From assembly GCF_018991925.1 (NCBI RefSeq), contig NW_024725489.1, positions 6,929,916 through 6,993,915 of the forward strand: a stretch of 64,000 nucleotides of DNA, read 5' to 3'. A model generated the notes under the pieces. That model worked only from the letters and a program-made list of their open reading frames with translations, was not told where the DNA came from and ran no database searches. This document shows, in pieces, positions 1 through 10,764 of this stretch. Source of the stretch: Homarus americanus (lineage: Eukaryota > Arthropoda > Malacostraca > Decapoda > Nephropidae). The position numbers and the translations under genes are program-made. How positions within the stretch are numbered: position 1 is the stretch's first letter; each line of letters begins with the position of its first letter.

Positions 1-1152
1 AGGGAGGGATTCACCACTGTGGAAGGTGTGAGACAGGACGGTCTTTGGTCTCGCCGACACTCACGTACGGAGGGCGAGCCCTGGTCTGCGGAACCTGCCT
101 CACGAAGTTACCCAAGGCGATGACAGCCCAAGCAGTGGACCAGCTTCATCCCGGCCGGAGGGGTGGAAGGCAGATGAATAGAAAAATCATCTGGAAGTGG
201 AAAATGAGCTGTACAGGAGAGAAGCGCAGATGGAACAGAAAATTCATCTGGAATATGTTGAAAATGAGGCTCTAAACATAGAAGAAGAACGCAGATGGGA
301 CAGAAAACTTATCTGGAATAGTATAGAAACCAGGAGGAAGTGAGAAGAAGTCAGAAGGTGTGGAGACGCGGCCTACAAGGTGTGGTATTGAAGAAAGAAA
401 GACAAGCTATGTGAAGAAAGAAGACAGAAGATGTGCTGTGCTGACATTAGAAGAATGTCGATGATGAAAAGGTGGATCAGCAGAAGGACCATCCGACTAC
501 CGCTATGCTGCCGCCATCCCCTATTTCAGATACCAGCTGGATGGAAGACGTGAGCCATGCTGGACCCAACTAATGTACTGATGTTGTTGATGATGTTGAT
601 GTACAATAAAAAGATATAAAACCCTAACATGTGAAGTAGGAGCATTTTTTTATGTATTTTGAAGTATTTCATTCTCTGATTTTTGTTAACATGTACTACA
701 AAGAATGTTTTTTTAAGAAAGATTAGTGACTTTTTCTATGAGTTCATTTGATCAATGTTTTGCACTACGAAACACAATGTTGTAGCCATATTACTGACTG
801 GAATGAATTATTATTTGGACATGGGCTGGTAAGGAGATGTAACACCTGTTGTTTTGATTTGCAAGTTAGTCTCGGATGCAATGCTAGATATAAAGGATCT
901 TTTCATTCTATGTTCACTTACTGTGCTGTGTTTCTTTTTTCTCCTGAAACAGAAGCTTTGATCTTGGCGGGAGGTATAGTGAGCTTTGTCAGATCAAACT
1001 AGCGCCAGTAGAAAAACATACACCTATGAGATTATTGTTGTAAATGTAAGATTGTGTTATCGCCTCAGGGACTATCCTAGATACCGCACATGATATTGCT
1101 GTCTATATATGTCATCAGTTCTCTGTGATGGAAGATTTGGTCTTGGCGGGAG
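1..1152 (+). mobile_element. 3' internal region of a TGTAATGA-family LTR retroelement
   Basis: About 480-1152 recurs inverted at 23575-24232, and in both places it lies directly before a TGTAATGA-family LTR. This marks it as the 3' internal end of one LTR element. A short charged, coiled-coil-like frame (Glu/Lys/Arg rich) ends with a stop near 343. The second copy preserves a coding end reading SSWMEDLSM, then a Val/Asp run, then stop; here the matching stretch near 537-603 carries an extra stop. The remaining 550 bases up to the LTR look non-coding. What the protein was is not recognised. Confidence 0.55.
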
Positions 1153-2041
1153 TGTAATGAGTGATTATTATCAGACCATAGCTTACAGCCCAGAGAATTA
1201 CATCACATATAACAATGATTGGGTACAGACCTCGTGGTTCCACCACGTACCAGGTTGACACATCCCAAGACCCAAGGGACCTGACCTCGCCCGCTAATGA
1301 CTTGAATTAGCCGGGGACTTGACCTACAACCACACCTGACCCAAGATACACCTGGGCATGACCACACCTGGACACAGCTGTCCAGATCTAACCAGTTTAG
1401 TGTTAATTGGGAAGGTCAAACGCCGGCTGTGAGCCCCCATATAAAGGCTCGGCAGTCCTGCCCACGGGTGCATTCTCATTCTGATTCTCAAACGGGTCTT
1501 ATTCAGAAAGATTGGTCATTGAGTGGTCATTCTGGTCACTCACACAGAGTCACGCTTGTCCTCTCCTCCCCAGGCTGGGAGGGAGACTTCCCGACCAGAC
1601 CCCAGACAGCCCAGCTAAGCAGAGCCTCGTATAGGAGGCAGAGCCCAGCCAACACCCTACGTCAGGTTACATGTGAGTCATTGTCAGAACGATTCCTAGG
1701 GTGAGTTACCTACTGTGGGAGGTGTATTCATTCATGTGGTGTCCGAGAGTCAGTGTCGAGTAACGTAAAAATAATGTGCTAAGAACTCCAATATAATACT
1801 GATATTAATGTGTCCAGGTCATTGAGTGAATTAATAAATAGTTGTATCGAAGTGGTGTTTGAGAAGTTGTCCCTCTGATACGTAATATATGTGTATTGAC
1901 ATACGAGATAAGATAAGTGTATTGACAGAGTAAATAACTTCCCGGCCACGCTACCAAGCTTTTCCTCTCTTTACATTCCTTCTACTATAAATATTCTGTC
2001 TATATGTAATATCCTCTTCTGGTGAGTTTTGTCTCATTACA
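1153..2041 (+). repeat. LTR, TGTAATGA family, plus orientation
   Basis: It starts TGTAATGA and ends TCATTACA, a short terminal inversion typical of LTRs. The same ends recur at 3727, 5622, 22536/23574 and 24695. A TATAAA-like box lies near 1439-1445 (ccatataaagg), so U3 would be about 300 bp and R-U5 about 580 bp. Long R-U5 relative to U3 is unusual. No target duplication was found, because the 3' side is joined to a gag-like fragment of opposite orientation. Confidence 0.65.
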
Positions 2042-2049
2042 GTGTCATG

Positions 2050-3199
2050 TCACTGGAGGGGGGTTGTGGGGGGGCACCGGTGGTTGAGCACAAGGCCTGA
2101 CAGCATCAGAGTAGAGATGGGGAGGAGGCCCAGTAGTAGTTCAGTTAGGAGACGGCCGGGATTGCTGTGTTGCAGCCAGGTGAGGCCAGGCAGGGGCAGG
2201 TGTTGTTGAAGAAGGCGTTGCTGGAGACAGAGGGGACGCAGAGGGATGTGACCCTGTAGACTTGGGAGGGGGGGTGGGGCGTTATGGTATACGCGGCTTT
2301 CGGGGAGGCTTTTCCCCTGGGACAGATGGGCGATTGGGGCATTGTCGTGAGTCAGCATTGTGCCGGCCGCCACAGTTACGACACCTGGGATCAACTACAT
2401 AGCCCACACCACCCCTATTAAGGTGGTCTTTGATTTTCTGGGCTCAGGCGGCAGAGTTATGGTTTCGTGAAGAGAAGCGACATCTGGGACGATCACAGCG
2501 GCAGCAGGCAGGCCCCAATGAGAACAGAAAACACAAAATGTAGGCCCAGGGTGATAGGATTCTGCATAAAGTGGAGGGAGGAGTGGGTGAGCTTCCTCAG
2601 TGGTTGGGCATTCCCTTCCCTTTCACTTGACAATGGCAGGAGCTTGTGGAGTCTTCCCCTGGTAATGTCGACGTATACTGAGTATACTAGAATTAAAGTC
2701 ACGCGCATCTTCGATGTCAGCGTATAGGGGGAAACGTTCACTAGGATGTGGCAACATTCATCAGCGTCTACTGGGGCACGAGGACAACCCCGTCATTGCC
2801 GACAGTACTAAGTGTTTCATAGACCTCAGGAGTCTGACACTTGATAAAGTTACGGTTCTTACCTTGTCGGAATAGAATGTTGAGACCGTGCTGTCTGCAG
2901 TACTTCATCATCCAATTAAAGCGTTCCTCTACAGTTTTCAGTGAGTCCTTGGGGAAGTGTAGATTTAACTTACATGGCTGATTGGTAGAGGGCAGGGTGA
3001 TAGGGTCCGTGGCATTAGTGTTTTCACTCCGGCTAGTGTTTCCCTTAGAAACATTACCGTCACTGTCATAATCACTGGAGTCTGACTCTTGAAGGGTGTT
3101 GGATTCAGTATAACTAGGCGAGTTGACGATGGCATCCGTATCAGAGATGTCTGCGTACTTGAGAGAGCCTCTTCTGGGGCGTTTATGTCGACCCCCCAT
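2050..3199 (-). pseudogene. Retroelement gag/ORF1-like relic with a CCHC knuckle
   Basis: The frame opens with an ATG at 3199 (MGGRHKRPRRGS, basic) and runs through a Ser/Asp-rich acidic stretch to a conserved-looking block (TVEERFNWMMKYC) ending near 2768. After frameshifts, a zinc knuckle CRNCGGRHNADSRQC (C-x2-C-x3-H-x6-C) is readable near 2345-2390. A basic N-terminus, linker and C-terminal knuckle suit a nucleic-acid-binding gag or non-LTR ORF1. It sits between an LTR in plus orientation and an LTR fragment in minus orientation. The minus LTR fragment ends just downstream of its TATA box, only about 50 bp before this frame. At least two frameshifts; not functional. Confidence 0.5.
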
Positions 3200-3249
3200 G
3201 CTGGCATAAACTTGCCGGCTGAGTGGATTTTTGTGGGATGATCGGGAAG

Positions 3250-3727
3250 TCAAGAGCACCTATGGGCCTTTATATTGAAGGAGAGCCAACAGATGACCTC
3301 TCCCAATTAACACTAAACTGGTTAGAACTGGACAGCTGTGTTTGTCCAAGTGAGTGGTCATGTCGCCGGTCGGTAATGTTTCCTAATTATTACGACCCAC
3401 CCGGGTGTGTGTTGGCTAGATGTGGTTTCTTTAACACAGTCATGTCGCCTGGTTAAGCTAATCGCGTGGCGGTGAGGACTCTGGGTCAATGAGATTGACC
3501 ACTCTTGGGTCAGGTCTAGACAGCTTGTCCAGGTGTAGTTTCTTGAGTAACATGGTCATAACGCCGGGTTAACTCAGGTACCTTGTCCTTGACCTCTCCT
3601 GGGTCAGGTCTTACTGTCACTGTAGGGTATGTCAACCTATGTGGGTTGAAACGTGGGCATCTACTTACTGTTATATGTATTGTATTTATCTGGGCTGTAA
3701 GCTGTGATCTGATAAACAATCATTACA
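3250..3727 (-). repeat. Truncated LTR (U3 and TATA), TGTAATGA family
   Basis: The right edge is TCATTACA at 3720-3727, i.e. TGTAATGA on the minus strand. The part before the TATA box matches the LTR at 1153-2041 inverted (shared block around 3303-3325). U3 contains repeated blocks with the words GGTCATGTCGCCGG and GGGTTAACTCAGG, resembling tandem enhancer repeats. R-U5 is missing: the homology stops near 3250, where the gag-like frame begins. Confidence 0.55.
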
Positions 3728-3763
3728 TTTATTATTCAACTCAATGGCATGGACACATTAATA

Positions 3764-4875
3764 CAGCGGTTCCCAATTACTTTTGGCCATTACCCCAATT
3801 TTTCCAAAATCATGCTTAGCAACAAGCTCATTACCCCACAACATTCTGTTATTATTAGTTACACGCTAATGTGCAATAAATATAACTTTATTAGGTTAGA
3901 CTTTCCTTTATTTTATAGAACAATAATGATATAAATGCAGTAATTACAATTATTCTTTCTGTTGGAAATAAATCAATTATTAATTTCAGGAGTGCAATGA
4001 CACCTTCACTGCTATTGAAATAAATAAAACAATAATTGCAAAGTACATTAAGTACAAATACTCTCTGAAATAAATAAATCAAATAATAATAGCAGGCCTA
4101 CAGTGACACATTCAGTTCTATTGAAACAAATAAAACAGTAATTGCATCATAGTACAATAAGTAGCTACTTACTGTTGGAAACACATAAGAAAAATACCGT
4201 AATTACAGAAGCACAATGACACCTTCAATTGAAAACTAGGTGAATATCAGAGGGAAAAAATATATATTGCAATGGAAATAATATTCAATCATGAGAAAAA
4301 TGACGCTTTCGGTTTGAAATCATTTCCGAAATGCGTGGGTATAGCTGTGTAAGTGCACATCTGATATCATTTTCTGGTTGCATTCTATTTCTGTGTTTGC
4401 TTCAGATGGTCAAAAGAGCCGAAAATCCGGCCTCACACAAGTAGGTTGAGCCAAATGGTAGAAGCATTTTAGATGCCTCTAAACTTGCCAGTGGGAACTC
4501 TGTATTAAGGCTAATCCAAAATGAAGATAACTTGTTGGAGTTAAATTCCATTTGTATGAGGTTGCTTGATTTTATTTCAATTATTTCTTCTGCGAGTTCA
4601 TTTGGCTCGTCTGACAGATATTCAGTGGTACATTTGAAAGGATTTTGAACGCATGCATAGGTGAGTGGGTCAATGGCAGGGAAATACTTTTCCATCCTCA
4701 GACGCAGACTCTTTAAATGTGCACTCATTGTACTCTCCATGTCACTCAAGTTTATAGAATCATTATCTTCCAAGAATTCTCCCAACTCTCTAAACTTTCC
4801 TAAAGGCTGTCGTTATCCCCTTTGAATATGAAATTACCCCCAGTGGGGTAATTTACCCCTACTTGGGAATCGCTG
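3764..4875. mobile_element. hAT transposon remnant 1 (1112 bp) with perfect TSD
   Basis: Terminal inverted repeats are CAGCGGTTCCCAA at the left and TTGGGAATCGCTG at the right (12 of 13 positions complementary). The 8-bp target duplication cattaata is present at 3756-3763 and 4876-4883. The 8-bp duplication and CAG...CTG ends define hAT. The interior keeps only the C-terminal part of a transposase (4402-4785, minus). Much of the rest is AT-rich filler with imperfect repeats near 3950-4150. Confidence 0.88.
4402..4785 (-). pseudogene. hAT transposase C-terminal dimerisation region (ZBED/SCAND3-like)
   Basis: The 127-residue open frame has no ATG at its start and is a fragment. It reads LSSFWISL, then FPLASLEASKMLLPFGSTY, then LCEAGFSALLTI. 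This FW..L ... LLPF.(S/T)TYLCE.GFS pattern is the hallmark of the hAT C-terminal domain in the ZBED5/SCAND3/FAM200 group. The usual continuation (KTKYRSRL) is lost at a stop. The catalytic core is absent. It lies inside the hAT remnant, so it is that element's own transposase rather than a host gene. Confidence 0.75.
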
Positions 4876-5622
4876 CATTAATAGAACAATATATTTACGT
4901 CACTAGACAATGACTCTCGGACACAAACATGAAATGGATACACTTCCCACCTTAAGTAACTCACCCTAAGGATCGCTCTGACAATGACTCACGTGTGACC
5001 TGGGGAAGGCCCAGCGGCTGGGGAAGCTGCAGGTGCTGCTGGACTATGTCTCCTATGGGAGACTCTGCTAGATAGAGACTCTGTGCTGGAGAGGGAAGTC
5101 TGCCTCTGGGAAGGAGCTGTCGACCCCTTCCCTGTTACAATAATAATCCGAATGCCTTATGGACGGAGCTGCAGGGCCCTTATATTGGCGATGACAAGCC
5201 GGAAGATGTCGTAACTAATCTGGGTGTGTCTGGCCAGGTGACAGGTGCACTGGCTGGAGGGTAGCTTCTTGAGTAACACGGTCAAGTCGCCGGGTTAGCT
5301 AATAACGCGGAAGTGAGAACCGTGACCTCTACTTGGGTCAGGTCTGGATAGCTGTGTTTATCCAGGTGCATGGTCATGTCGCCGGTCGGTAATACTTCCT
5401 AATTATTTATACCCGGGTGTGTCTTGGTCAGGTGAGTTTCTTTACATGGTCATAATGCCGGGTTAACTCAGGTACCTTGTGGCCGTGACTTTTCTTGGGT
5501 CAGGTCTTAATCTCACTGTAGGGTGTGTCAACTTGCGTGTGTGTACACCAGCTCATTTACTTACTGATATATGTGCTTTTCTTTTTGGGCTGTAAGCTAT
5601 TGTCTGATAAACAATCATTACA

Positions 5623-6205
5623 AAATGACCTGTGCATGGGTGGACTAATGCCCATAAAAAAAAAACTATAACATCACATTATTATGAGCATAATTATGTG
5701 TTGGTCCTTTTTATGGGTATATATCACACACAAATATATATATTAGTTTTGGAATTAATAAGTGGCAGGGCTGAAGTAAACACTTTGTTGGTTTTTCTTT
5801 ATTGTAGAAAATTATAGTTCCACAGGTACTGAGTTCAGTTGAGAATATATCATACCTTCTCTACTAGGGGAAATGTCTTAGTGTACGTACACAGGAGAAC
5901 ACTTAAGTGAGGTGTTCTCTGGGTAACAAAATATATGAGTCTGATCTCTCCCCAGCCTCCTCCCAGAGAGGGAGGAGCAGGCCAGGTATGTTATGATTTG
6001 GTTGACCTCGCCTGCCCTCGGTAGTGTGAGAAAGGAAACACGTCAGATATACTGCTGTGCTAACATGAGATGACCTCAGCCTGACCTCGCTCGCTCCCCG
6101 AAGGAACTGCAACCTCAGCCATGCATAATGTCAACAGCTGACTTGGTGAATAATTTGGTATTATACATTTGGGTAAATATTTATATAATGCAAATGTTGC
6201 AGTTA
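5623..6205. other. No gene recognised
   Basis: AT-rich sequence right of the LTR edge. I see no coding frame with a recognisable domain and no tandem repeat. Confidence 0.4.
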
Positions 6206-6482
6206 CAATTAGTCTACAATATTTCAGTACTGAAGGGTTCGTCATCACGTAGGCTATACTTACAAGTGCGGGTCGATGTAAATCAGGATAGTGTTCCAAG
6301 AGACAACAGTACTGCGTAAATTGTCTTAGCACAAAACTCATCTTGTGAGTTGGTGTGTTCACTACACTCATGGGGTTGGACTATTCTATGTGCCAGAGGT
6401 GTCCCGAGCCCCTATCTATGGTCAAATAACGAAACGCTTGTCCTATGGCTGTGACGTTCACAAACTTCTGGCGAGGTCACAG
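6206..6482 (+). repeat. Left arm of a diverged inverted repeat pair
   Basis: The reverse complement of this stretch is found, with substitutions, at about 10765-11098. Shared landmarks include ACAATATTTCAGTACTGA, TCATCACGTAGGCT, GTGTTCCAAGAGACAACA and, at the inner edge, CTGGCGAGGTCACAGGTCG. The arms face each other across 4.3 kb holding a LINE and the LTR element inserted in it. They could be two opposite copies of one repeat or the long ends of a fold-back element. Confidence 0.6.
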
Positions 6483-6485
6483 GTC

Positions 6486-6940
6486 GCGCGGCCACATGGG
6501 AGTCACAGCACACGGGGAAACCAGATACCAGATGAACAACGATGTTATAGAGAAATCCGACTGTGAGAAAGATTTAGGAGTAATGATAAGTAGGAATCTT
6601 AAGCCAATTAAACAATGTGTATTTGCTCGAAACAAGGCTAACAAAGTACTTGGAATCATTCATACAAAGGAGTGTTAATTACAAGACTAGCGAGGTCATC
6701 CTAAAACTATATCTTGCGATTGTGAGACCTCACTTGGATTACGCAGTTCAATTCTGGTCACCGTATTACAGAATGGATATAGAATCCTTAGAAAGAATTC
6801 AGAGGAGAATGATAAGACTAATCCCGGGCATTAGGAACCTTGAATACAGAGACAGGTTGAAGCATCATAATTTGCACTCCCTTGAGAGACGTAGAGCAAG
6901 GGGCAAAATGATAGAGGTGTATAAAGGGGACATTACAATG
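6486..6940 (+). pseudogene. LINE reverse transcriptase C-terminal part, 5' half
   Basis: Translated blocks read CEKDLGVMIS, then after a frameshift near 6660 the block PHLDYAVQFWSPY, then RIQRRMIRLIPGIRNL and HSLERRRARG. These are the conserved thumb-side blocks that follow the RT domain in CR1/jockey-type LINEs. The coding sequence is cut at 6940 by the LTR element beginning TGTCATGGG and resumes at 10380. The 5' end is truncated, so RT catalytic residues are not present. Confidence 0.75.
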
Positions 6941-8109
6941 TGTCATGGGTTGCGTTGGGTCTACCCCGCGCAACCCATCCCAAATGTTTGTTTACGGTAG
7001 ATAAGGGGCCAGGTGAGCCGAGATTCTGTCATCATTATTTCATTAGTGGATATGTGAGCTAGTCAACCAACTCCAAAGTGTGTTTTACTAGAGATAAGGC
7101 ACCCGGCGAGGCATAACTGGGACATATATTTTCCATTAGTGGTATGTTAGCCAGCCTTTAGGGGGAGGCCAGTGAGACAGTGTTGTACTGTTCATCGGCC
7201 CACACCCAAAAACCTAATTTTAAGTAGTATCCCCTTGGCCATGGGTTAGCCAAGATGCCCACCTTGTCCCTCCTGAAGGGAGCGGGACACCTCACAGAGT
7301 CCTCCATCGCCACCCTGTCCTGTGGACCGTCGTCGACACGAGATTAAGTGTGTTAACCTAGGTTGTTATCCCCGTGGAAATATCATGTGTGGAAGCCTGG
7401 TTGCAACAAGAGCAATCCAGGCTGGTCTATTGCACCTAAGTGGTTAATTCAAGTCACGCTTACCAGTTCTCCATGCTGCGACAACCGTCTACAGTGACTG
7501 TCAGTGACGCGAGACTATGTGTGGTAACCCAAGAGTGCTTTTTGTTGTTATTCCCCGTGGAAAGAAGTTCTTGTGCGGAAGCCTGGTTGCAACAAAAGCA
7601 ATCCAGGCTGGCAGCAAATGTATCACTTGAAGAATTAAGATTCTGTTAAGTCATACCCATAGTAGAGTAATCACATGTGTCCCCAAGTTGAAAATTCCCT
7701 CTTTCAGAAGATTAATTTTATTACAGCGTGAACGTGAGTGAATCATATATCCATGCAAATTGTAAATCATTGTATGGAAGCTTGACAAATAAATGTAAGT
7801 GCAATTATCTGCCCGTATCTGTGATCCTATCTTATTATTACTAAAGGTAATGACTGATTGGTTATGACAAAGTATAACCAATAACTTAAATGGATGTTGG
7901 AAATTAATGGAATTCATTAAATCATCATTTATCAAGTATAAATCATGGAATGTCGGGTGGTGGAGTGAACTTCTACGTAGATACACCATAATCTCTGTAA
8001 GTAACCAGTGTGAAGGTATCGAACTCTACGATATATGAAACACAACGTATTATAATCTTTATATAATATAATCCAGTCTACTACCACTATGATAGGCAGA
8101 ACCATGACA
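6941..8109 (+). repeat. 5' LTR of a gag-less LTR element (Gmr1-like family)
   Basis: This 1169-bp repeat begins TGTCATGGG and ends CCATGACA, with its partner at 9220-10379. The two share nearly all blocks in order. It is immediately followed by a tRNA-Lys-type primer binding site. The same LTR family flanks the better-preserved element at 41330-45867 and forms the solo LTR at 55399-56619. Internal duplications (repeated GTTAACCTAGG / CAATCCAGGCTGG blocks) account for part of its extra length. Confidence 0.85.
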
Positions 8110-8111
8110 AT

Positions 8112-8129
8112 TGGCGCCCGAACAGGGAC
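8112..8129 (+). promoter_or_regulatory. Primer binding site, tRNA-Lys type
   Basis: TGGCGCCCGAACAGGGAC lies two bases after the 5' LTR. It is complementary to the 3' end of the tRNA-Lys isoacceptor used by many retroelements. The same site occurs, inverted, at 45102-45119. Confidence 0.88.
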
Positions 8130-8249
8130 ACAGACCGCGGATAATTGCACTCTTGTCAGCAGTTTGTGCAAACGCGTATATTGTACTAACGAATCGATTA
8201 CTAGTACATTTGAGGGGACCCTAAGAAATTTTGGATCTGAAGTTAAAGG

Positions 8250-8800
8250 TGGAAAATAAAGAAACAGAAGAGGACTTGTGATGTTTGCCAGAAACCAGAG
8301 ACGGAGGGCGAGTTCTACCTGCACCCCTTTGGCCTCTCACAGTGATCCCCGAACCCTTGAGAGGGTGGTGGCGGACAATGTGGTCAGTAAATCCAGTTCC
8401 ACATCAGCCAGCTGATTCAGTACGAGGCGGTGGACTGCACACCCAAGGGTGAGTGACGGGAAGAATACCTCCACACCTTTGGGAGTCCTCATCAACGGAG
8501 GGACCCAGTTCCACTTCAGCCTCCCGATTCATTACGAGGCGGTGGACAGTAAAACCAAGGGTGAGTGATGGGCAGATTTACATCCTCATCTTGGTGGACT
8601 TCAGCGTGAGGCGGTGGGCAGTAGACCCAAGGGTGAGTGATGGGCAGAGTACACCCTCACCTTGGGGGTCCTCAGCGACAGAGGGACCCAGTTCCACATC
8701 AGCCGGCTGAAGGAATCCTTCTCTTCACCCACCGGGAGAAGTTCATTCGACATTGCAGAGCGTGTCTAGGACCTGACCTATGTGTGGGAGTGTCCATATG
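8250..8800 (+). pseudogene. Shuffled integrase fragments
   Basis: Readable pieces match the integrase of the ORF at 42538-45090: TCDVCQK at about 8273-8293 (end of the zinc finger), LVDFS-like and SDGQ pieces recurring in 8400-8690, GGTQF-like pieces near 8495 and 8685, and FDIAERV followed by a stop and DLTY near 8746-8790. The 8400-8720 stretch is an imperfect tandem repeat made from integrase core sequence. RT and RNase H are entirely missing. It is coding debris. Confidence 0.65.
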
Positions 8801-9219
8801 CTCCAGTCAACTCGAACCTCCACGCATCTGACGACTCTTCAAATGTTATGTAAACGTTTTCACACCTCTCTACACTTGAGAACATAACACGACACCTGTA
8901 CCACCTAAACAATGTCTACATACCCTACACTACACAACACGTTGCTGTAACATAAATGTAGCATGTTTACGCTTAGCATAAACTATTGCTCGGGAATTGT
9001 CACCCTCGCCTCGGAGTTTTCCTCCAACCTGAAAATCTAAAGTAAATGTTGAGGTTTTCCCTCAGTGACGATTGGCGACTACATCCCGTTGCGGTGTTAG
9101 TGTCACACACACCACAGTGTGAATGTCGAATTGTGTGTCTGGGCTAGGCATTCTCTTGATTGTATACAAGTGCTGAAATTTTTATTCTCCGAAGACAAAT
9201 TTTTCTTAGTAGGGGTGAT

Positions 9220-10379
9220 TGTCATGGGTTGCATTGGGTCTACCCCGCGCAACCCATCCCAAATGTTTGTTTACAGTAGATAAGGGACCAGGCGAGCCGT
9301 GATTCTGTCATCACTATTTCATTCATGGATATGTGAGTTAGTCAACCAACTCCAAAGTTTGTTTCACTAGAGATAAGGCACCCTACGAGCCATAACTGCT
9401 ACACATATTTTCCATTAGTGGTATGTTAGCCAGCCGATAGGGGGAGGCCAGTGAGACAGTGTTGTACCCCAAAACCTCATTTTAGGCAGTATCCCCTAGG
9501 CCGTGGGTTAGTTAAGACGTCCACCTCCTCCCTCCTGCGGCGGTGGGACACCACACAGAGTCCTCCACCGCCACCCTGTCCTGTGGACCGTCGTCAACAC
9601 GAGACTAAGTGTGTTAACCTAGGTTTGTTATCCCCGTGGAAATATCACGTGTGGAAGCCTGGTTGCGACAAAAGCAATCCAGGCTGGTCTATTGCACCTA
9701 TGTGGTTAAACAAGTCACGCTTACCAGTTCTCCTTGCTGAGACAACCGTCTACACTCAGTGACTGTCAGTGACGCGAGACTATGTGTGGTAACCCAAGAG
9801 TACCTTTTTGTTGTTATTCCCCGTTAAAGGAGTTCTTGTGATGAAGCCTGGTTGCAACAAAAGCAATCCAGGCTGGCAGTAAATGTATCACTTGAAGATT
9901 TAAGGCTCTGTTAAGTCATCCCCACAGTAGAGTAACCACATGTGTCCCCAAGTTGAAAATTCCTTCTTTTAGAAGATTAATTTTATTACAGCGTGAACGT
10001 GAGTGACTCATATATCTATGCAAATTGTAAATCATTGTATGGAAGCTTGACAAATAAATGTAAGTGCAATTATCTGCCCGTATCTGTGATCCTATCTTAT
10101 TATTACTAAAGGTAATGACTGATTGGTTATGACAAAGTATAACCAATAACTTAGATGGATGTTGGAAATTAATGGAATTCATTAAATCATCATTTATCAA
10201 GTATAAATCATGGATGTCGAGTGGTGGAGTGAACTTCTACGTAGATACACCATAATCTCTGTAAGTAACCAGTGTGAAGGTATCGAACTCTACGGTAAGA
10301 AATATAAGAAACACAATATATTATAATCTTTATATAATATAATCCACTCTACTGCCACTCCGATAACCAAACCATGACA
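9220..10379 (+). repeat. 3' LTR of the gag-less LTR element
   Basis: Begins TGTCATGGG directly after a purine-rich tract (AGTAGGGGTGAT) that serves as the polypurine tract, and ends CCATGACA. It is paired with 6941-8109. Confidence 0.85.
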
Positions 10380-10656
10380 CAAGGGTACTCAAAATATCCA
10401 ACCAGGAGCGAACTCCTAACAATTAGACTAATTTAGATTTAGGCTCGAAATAGGTAAACATTGGTTTGAAAATACAGGTAGAGCAGTGGACGAGTGGAAC
10501 AAGTTAGCAAATATCACCATTAACTGGAATACGCTGGATAGCTTCAAACAGGTTGGATGGATATATGAGCAATAGGGGTCGGGTGTAAATAGGACTGCCT
10601 AGTATGGGCCAATAGGCCCACTGCAGTTTCCTCCATTCTTATGTTCTTATGTTCTC
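10380..10656 (+). pseudogene. LINE 3' end, resumed after the LTR insertion
   Basis: The frame around 10433-10565 reads RAVDEWNKLAN and DSFKQVGW, the usual C-terminal block of CR1-type LINE polyproteins (W N x L ... F K). The sequence ends at 10630-10656 with repeats of the 8-mer TTCTTATG. Octamer tails are characteristic of CR1 elements. Together with 6486-6940 this restores the order of one LINE split by an LTR element. Confidence 0.7.
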
Positions 10657-10764
10657 TACAGTCTACAAGGGAGGTCGCGGCATACGTGGTCGTAGGCTGA
10701 GAGGTTTATGTTTGTTTGTGCTATCGCCGCTGGCTTCAGCTACAGTGCTGGCTTGTGCTGCCAT

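Larger units (their letters stand above)
3728..5622 (-). repeat. Second LTR copy (minus), split by a hAT insertion
   Basis: The right edge is again TCATTACA (5615-5622). The left part (3728-3763) and the part resuming at 4876 both match the LTR copy at 22536-23574, so the LTR was continuous before the hAT element at 3764-4875 entered. The left end is truncated inside the LTR. U3 shows the same GTCGCCGG-containing repeats as the neighbouring fragment. Confidence 0.55.
6941..10379 (+). mobile_element. LTR element lacking gag, protease and RT, inserted in a LINE
   Basis: Layout: LTR (6941-8109), primer binding site, about 1.1 kb of internal sequence, LTR (9220-10379). Flanking 5-mers are caatg (6936-6940) and caagg (10380-10384), a one-mismatch match consistent with an aged target duplication. 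LINE coding sequence resumes on the right side. The internal part contains only scrambled integrase pieces plus the 3' untranslated region shared with 42113-42537. A retained part of the element at 41330-45867 identifies the parent family. Confidence 0.82.

Noticed and set aside
4402..4785. Domesticated ZBED-like host gene
   Set aside because: It lies between intact hAT TIRs and TSDs, lacks a start codon and is only the C-terminal piece.
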